A stretch of 6,838 nt of DNA from Clostridia bacterium (lineage in GTDB: Bacteria > Bacillota > Clostridia > Oscillospirales > CAG-272), in contig JAFVRI010000186.1 of assembly GCA_017504335.1 (NCBI GenBank), positions 1 through 6,838 of the forward strand, read 5' to 3'. Below are positions 6,301 to 6,838 of the stretch, one piece after another. Under the pieces are notes generated by a model, which was not told the origin of the DNA, made no database searches, and saw only the letters and a program-made list of their open reading frames with translations. Made by a program: the position numbers and the translations under genes. Every line of letters starts with the position of its first letter. The stretch's first letter is position 1.

Positions 6301-6350
6301 AGATCCCCTTCGGCGTACAAGGTGTAACGCTTCGCAAGCCCTTACAATAA
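3327..6350 (+). CDS. Large cytoplasmic glycoside hydrolase, GH106 (alpha-L-rhamnosidase)-like
   Basis: The protein has 1007 residues, a normal size for GH106-type enzymes. The ATG at 3327 follows an ideal AAGGAGGTG (3313-3321). No signal peptide is present, so it should act in the cytoplasm on imported glycosides. Residues about 5-400 look like a TIM-barrel catalytic domain. It opens with FVHPAPMYRGTDFWMLND, and has acidic motifs at strand ends: WVDEPSY (D175, E176), GHLMLED (H253, E257), the LPGID turn (279-283) and LCEMYGV (E336). Residues about 415-540 resemble the Rossmann/GATase-like domain seen in such enzymes (GDVLVLHPL, YGTVVLPRLLTV, GGRVIVLGNAP). Two beta-sandwich sugar-binding-like regions follow, at about 725-795 (HTIRLNGEPV) and 865-935 (GRVSVNGIDCGIL...YRVDISHAL). 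The tail is rich in aromatics. Family resemblance was judged by eye; GH106 releases L-rhamnose, but related subfamilies may cut other sugars, so the substrate is open. The isomerase gene follows 22 nt downstream. Confidence 0.75.
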   Translation: MNAYESFVHPAPMYRGTDFWMLNDTLEETELIRQLHEMKKQGVYSFIARTYIGLKSDYPGADFKSKLKVIVKTAKELDMKVFLQAGYMPECVLDLPLEYSLNYLKIYRKDGDPIPKGEQVLCAFGDYVITEYCSGTFLDMFNHDSVAFYLKQSYENMWRDFEEDYGKTICSIWVDEPSYAEEYLPFPRGFSHRFRERFGYDLTEKLYLLYFDEEGYRTVRYHYRKLLQDMLEEHYFSMLRAWCNSHGLMASGHLMLEDTLYSQISRACAVMPYYKYFDLPGIDLLCAQMNWREGEIKPGEHRMQDPVYTYRNTVTTTPIQCASAARQMGSEHVLCEMYGVTTQDMTFRNQKHLFDYMVVHGVNHRSVHGIFYSLHGRAKRAYPAHINTYQPYWKDLHVLYDYVSSVSRFAALGQPEGDVLVLHPLDSAYCEYVNAKDEPLLGQRRSSEDLRRRDREFQRLLVELSFAHCNFDLGDERSLEDIGGVEGNRIRIGKMTYGTVVLPRLLTVQKGTVEKLCRFAENGGRVIVLGNAPILLDGFPTKEMPLEGIPNLEYATDDGDLIHRIPNQDYTFRSNYDNEQDLWIRRRVEGREAYYVLFNSDCAHAHSGTLVIKGSVRAECWDGFSKKRTALPYRQMGEMTEIDLTIPEGGSLLLYTEETAEESSLTELPIGEAVYPVASRWQCRRKDPNALLLEFCSFRRGEADYSEEYPVLAIHHMLVDEDYHGPLTQRYTFTCDRSFEGLHLALEDASAHTIRLNGEPVSSRPDGHYWARCFETVPLPPTKEGVNVLELTRDYVPLAKMKRKLSSLFETQPGVELESAYLVGDFGVRVTEEPERNGNLRFSRQMVLTEETEFCHGELTRVGYPFYAGTVELTGEFSWNGEERAELSVDALHACLGRVSVNGIDCGILHSPPYRVDISHALRQGTNTLTLTLTNSLRNLLGPYHRPKGEEGCFQGGYAFPGASWIGIGKNDLTWYEHRIPDTPYWTDSYLQIPFGVQGVTLRKPLQ

Positions 6351-6372
6351 TCAAACGGAAAGGATTCTTACG

Positions 6373-6838
6373 ATGAAAAAACCAAAAATCGGGATTGTTT
6401 CCCTGGGGCATTATATTTACTTTGATCAGTTTGAGGGATTGAAGGAAGAATTGATGAAAAAGACCGATCAATTTCTTACCTACGCAGATCCCGATCTCTG
6501 TGAGATCGTGGACGGAGGATATGTGGATCGTGTGGAAGAAAGCTTTGAAGCGGTGAAACGCTTGAAGAAGGAGGACCTCGATCTCCTCTTCGTTCTGCTT
6601 TCTACCTACGTACCTTCGGCTGTTGCGGCTCCCTTTGCGCGATATATTGACGCACCTCAGGTGTTGGTAGCGATTCAGCCCCTGACCCATCTGGACTATT
6701 CTCACACCACCACGTATATCCAATTGGTGAACGACGACGTCTGCGCTATGCCCGAGATCGCGGGAGTCTATGAGCGATTGGGCAAGGAGATCCCCGCCTG
6801 CATCGTTGCGTCGGCGGATCAGGAGGAATATATTCGCC
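6373..6838 (+). CDS. L-fucose/L-arabinose isomerase family protein, N-terminal part (cut by window end)
   Basis: The ATG at 6373 follows AAAGGA (6359-6364, 8-nt spacer) and the frame stays open to the window end, giving 155 residues. The family usually has about 450-500, so roughly a third is present. The start KIGIVSLGHYIYFDQFEGLK, then VDGGYVDRVEESFEA, DLLFVLLSTYVPSAVAAPF and VLVAIQPLTH are typical of the N-terminal domain of the sugar isomerase family that includes L-fucose isomerase and L-arabinose isomerase (COG2407-like). Members interconvert an aldose and its ketose, normally with a divalent metal whose ligands lie in the missing C-terminal part. It is 22 nt after the hydrolase stop with no terminator or promoter between, so both are in one operon. 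It likely acts on the sugar that the hydrolase frees; its exact substrate cannot be read from this portion. Confidence 0.8.
   Translation, partial: MKKPKIGIVSLGHYIYFDQFEGLKEELMKKTDQFLTYADPDLCEIVDGGYVDRVEESFEAVKRLKKEDLDLLFVLLSTYVPSAVAAPFARYIDAPQVLVAIQPLTHLDYSHTTTYIQLVNDDVCAMPEIAGVYERLGKEIPACIVASADQEEYIR

Noticed and set aside
5815..6723. 302-residue minus-strand open frame spanning the hydrolase end and the isomerase start
   Set aside because: It crosses two plus-strand genes with good ribosome binding sites and family resemblance; its translation is low-complexity and rich in Arg, His and Ser.

Overview
The window reads as a low-to-medium GC Bacillota genome, most likely a gut-type Clostridia (Oscillospirales/Christensenellales-like). 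This placement is inferred from strong AGGAGG-type ribosome binding sites, near-consensus sigma-A promoters, a DUF4367-type anti-sigma protein next to an ECF-like sigma factor, and a DUF6514-like small protein. No rRNA, tRNA, CRISPR array, insertion sequence or phage gene is visible.

Left part (1-1417): the C-terminal end of a sigma-70 family factor overlaps by 20 nt a membrane-anchored regulator that looks like its anti-sigma factor. The pair ends at a clear intrinsic terminator (903-942). A small exported protein of unknown function follows (986-1417). Its Shine-Dalgarno partly lies in the 3' arm of a perfect 8-bp hairpin, so translation may be controlled by RNA structure.

Middle part (1499-2142): a small DUF6514-like protein on the minus strand is divergent from a short XRE-type DNA-binding protein on the plus strand. 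A perfect 16-bp palindrome (1824-1839) in the 134-bp gap is a good candidate operator. The XRE gene then converges on the next gene, with a strong symmetric bidirectional terminator (2276-2315) between them.

Right part (2360-6838): a carbohydrate-use locus. An AraC-family regulator with an N-terminal cupin-like sensor (minus) is divergent from an operon (plus). The operon encodes a 1007-residue cytoplasmic glycoside hydrolase resembling the GH106 (alpha-L-rhamnosidase) group, followed 22 nt later by the start of an L-fucose/L-arabinose isomerase-type protein cut by the window end. Both divergent promoters are well formed, and an imperfect direct repeat lies between their -35 boxes. The simplest model is that the AraC protein senses a sugar and activates the hydrolase-isomerase operon: the hydrolase frees a sugar from an imported glycoside inside the cell, and the isomerase turns the aldose into a ketose for catabolism. 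The exact sugar cannot be fixed from the sequence alone.
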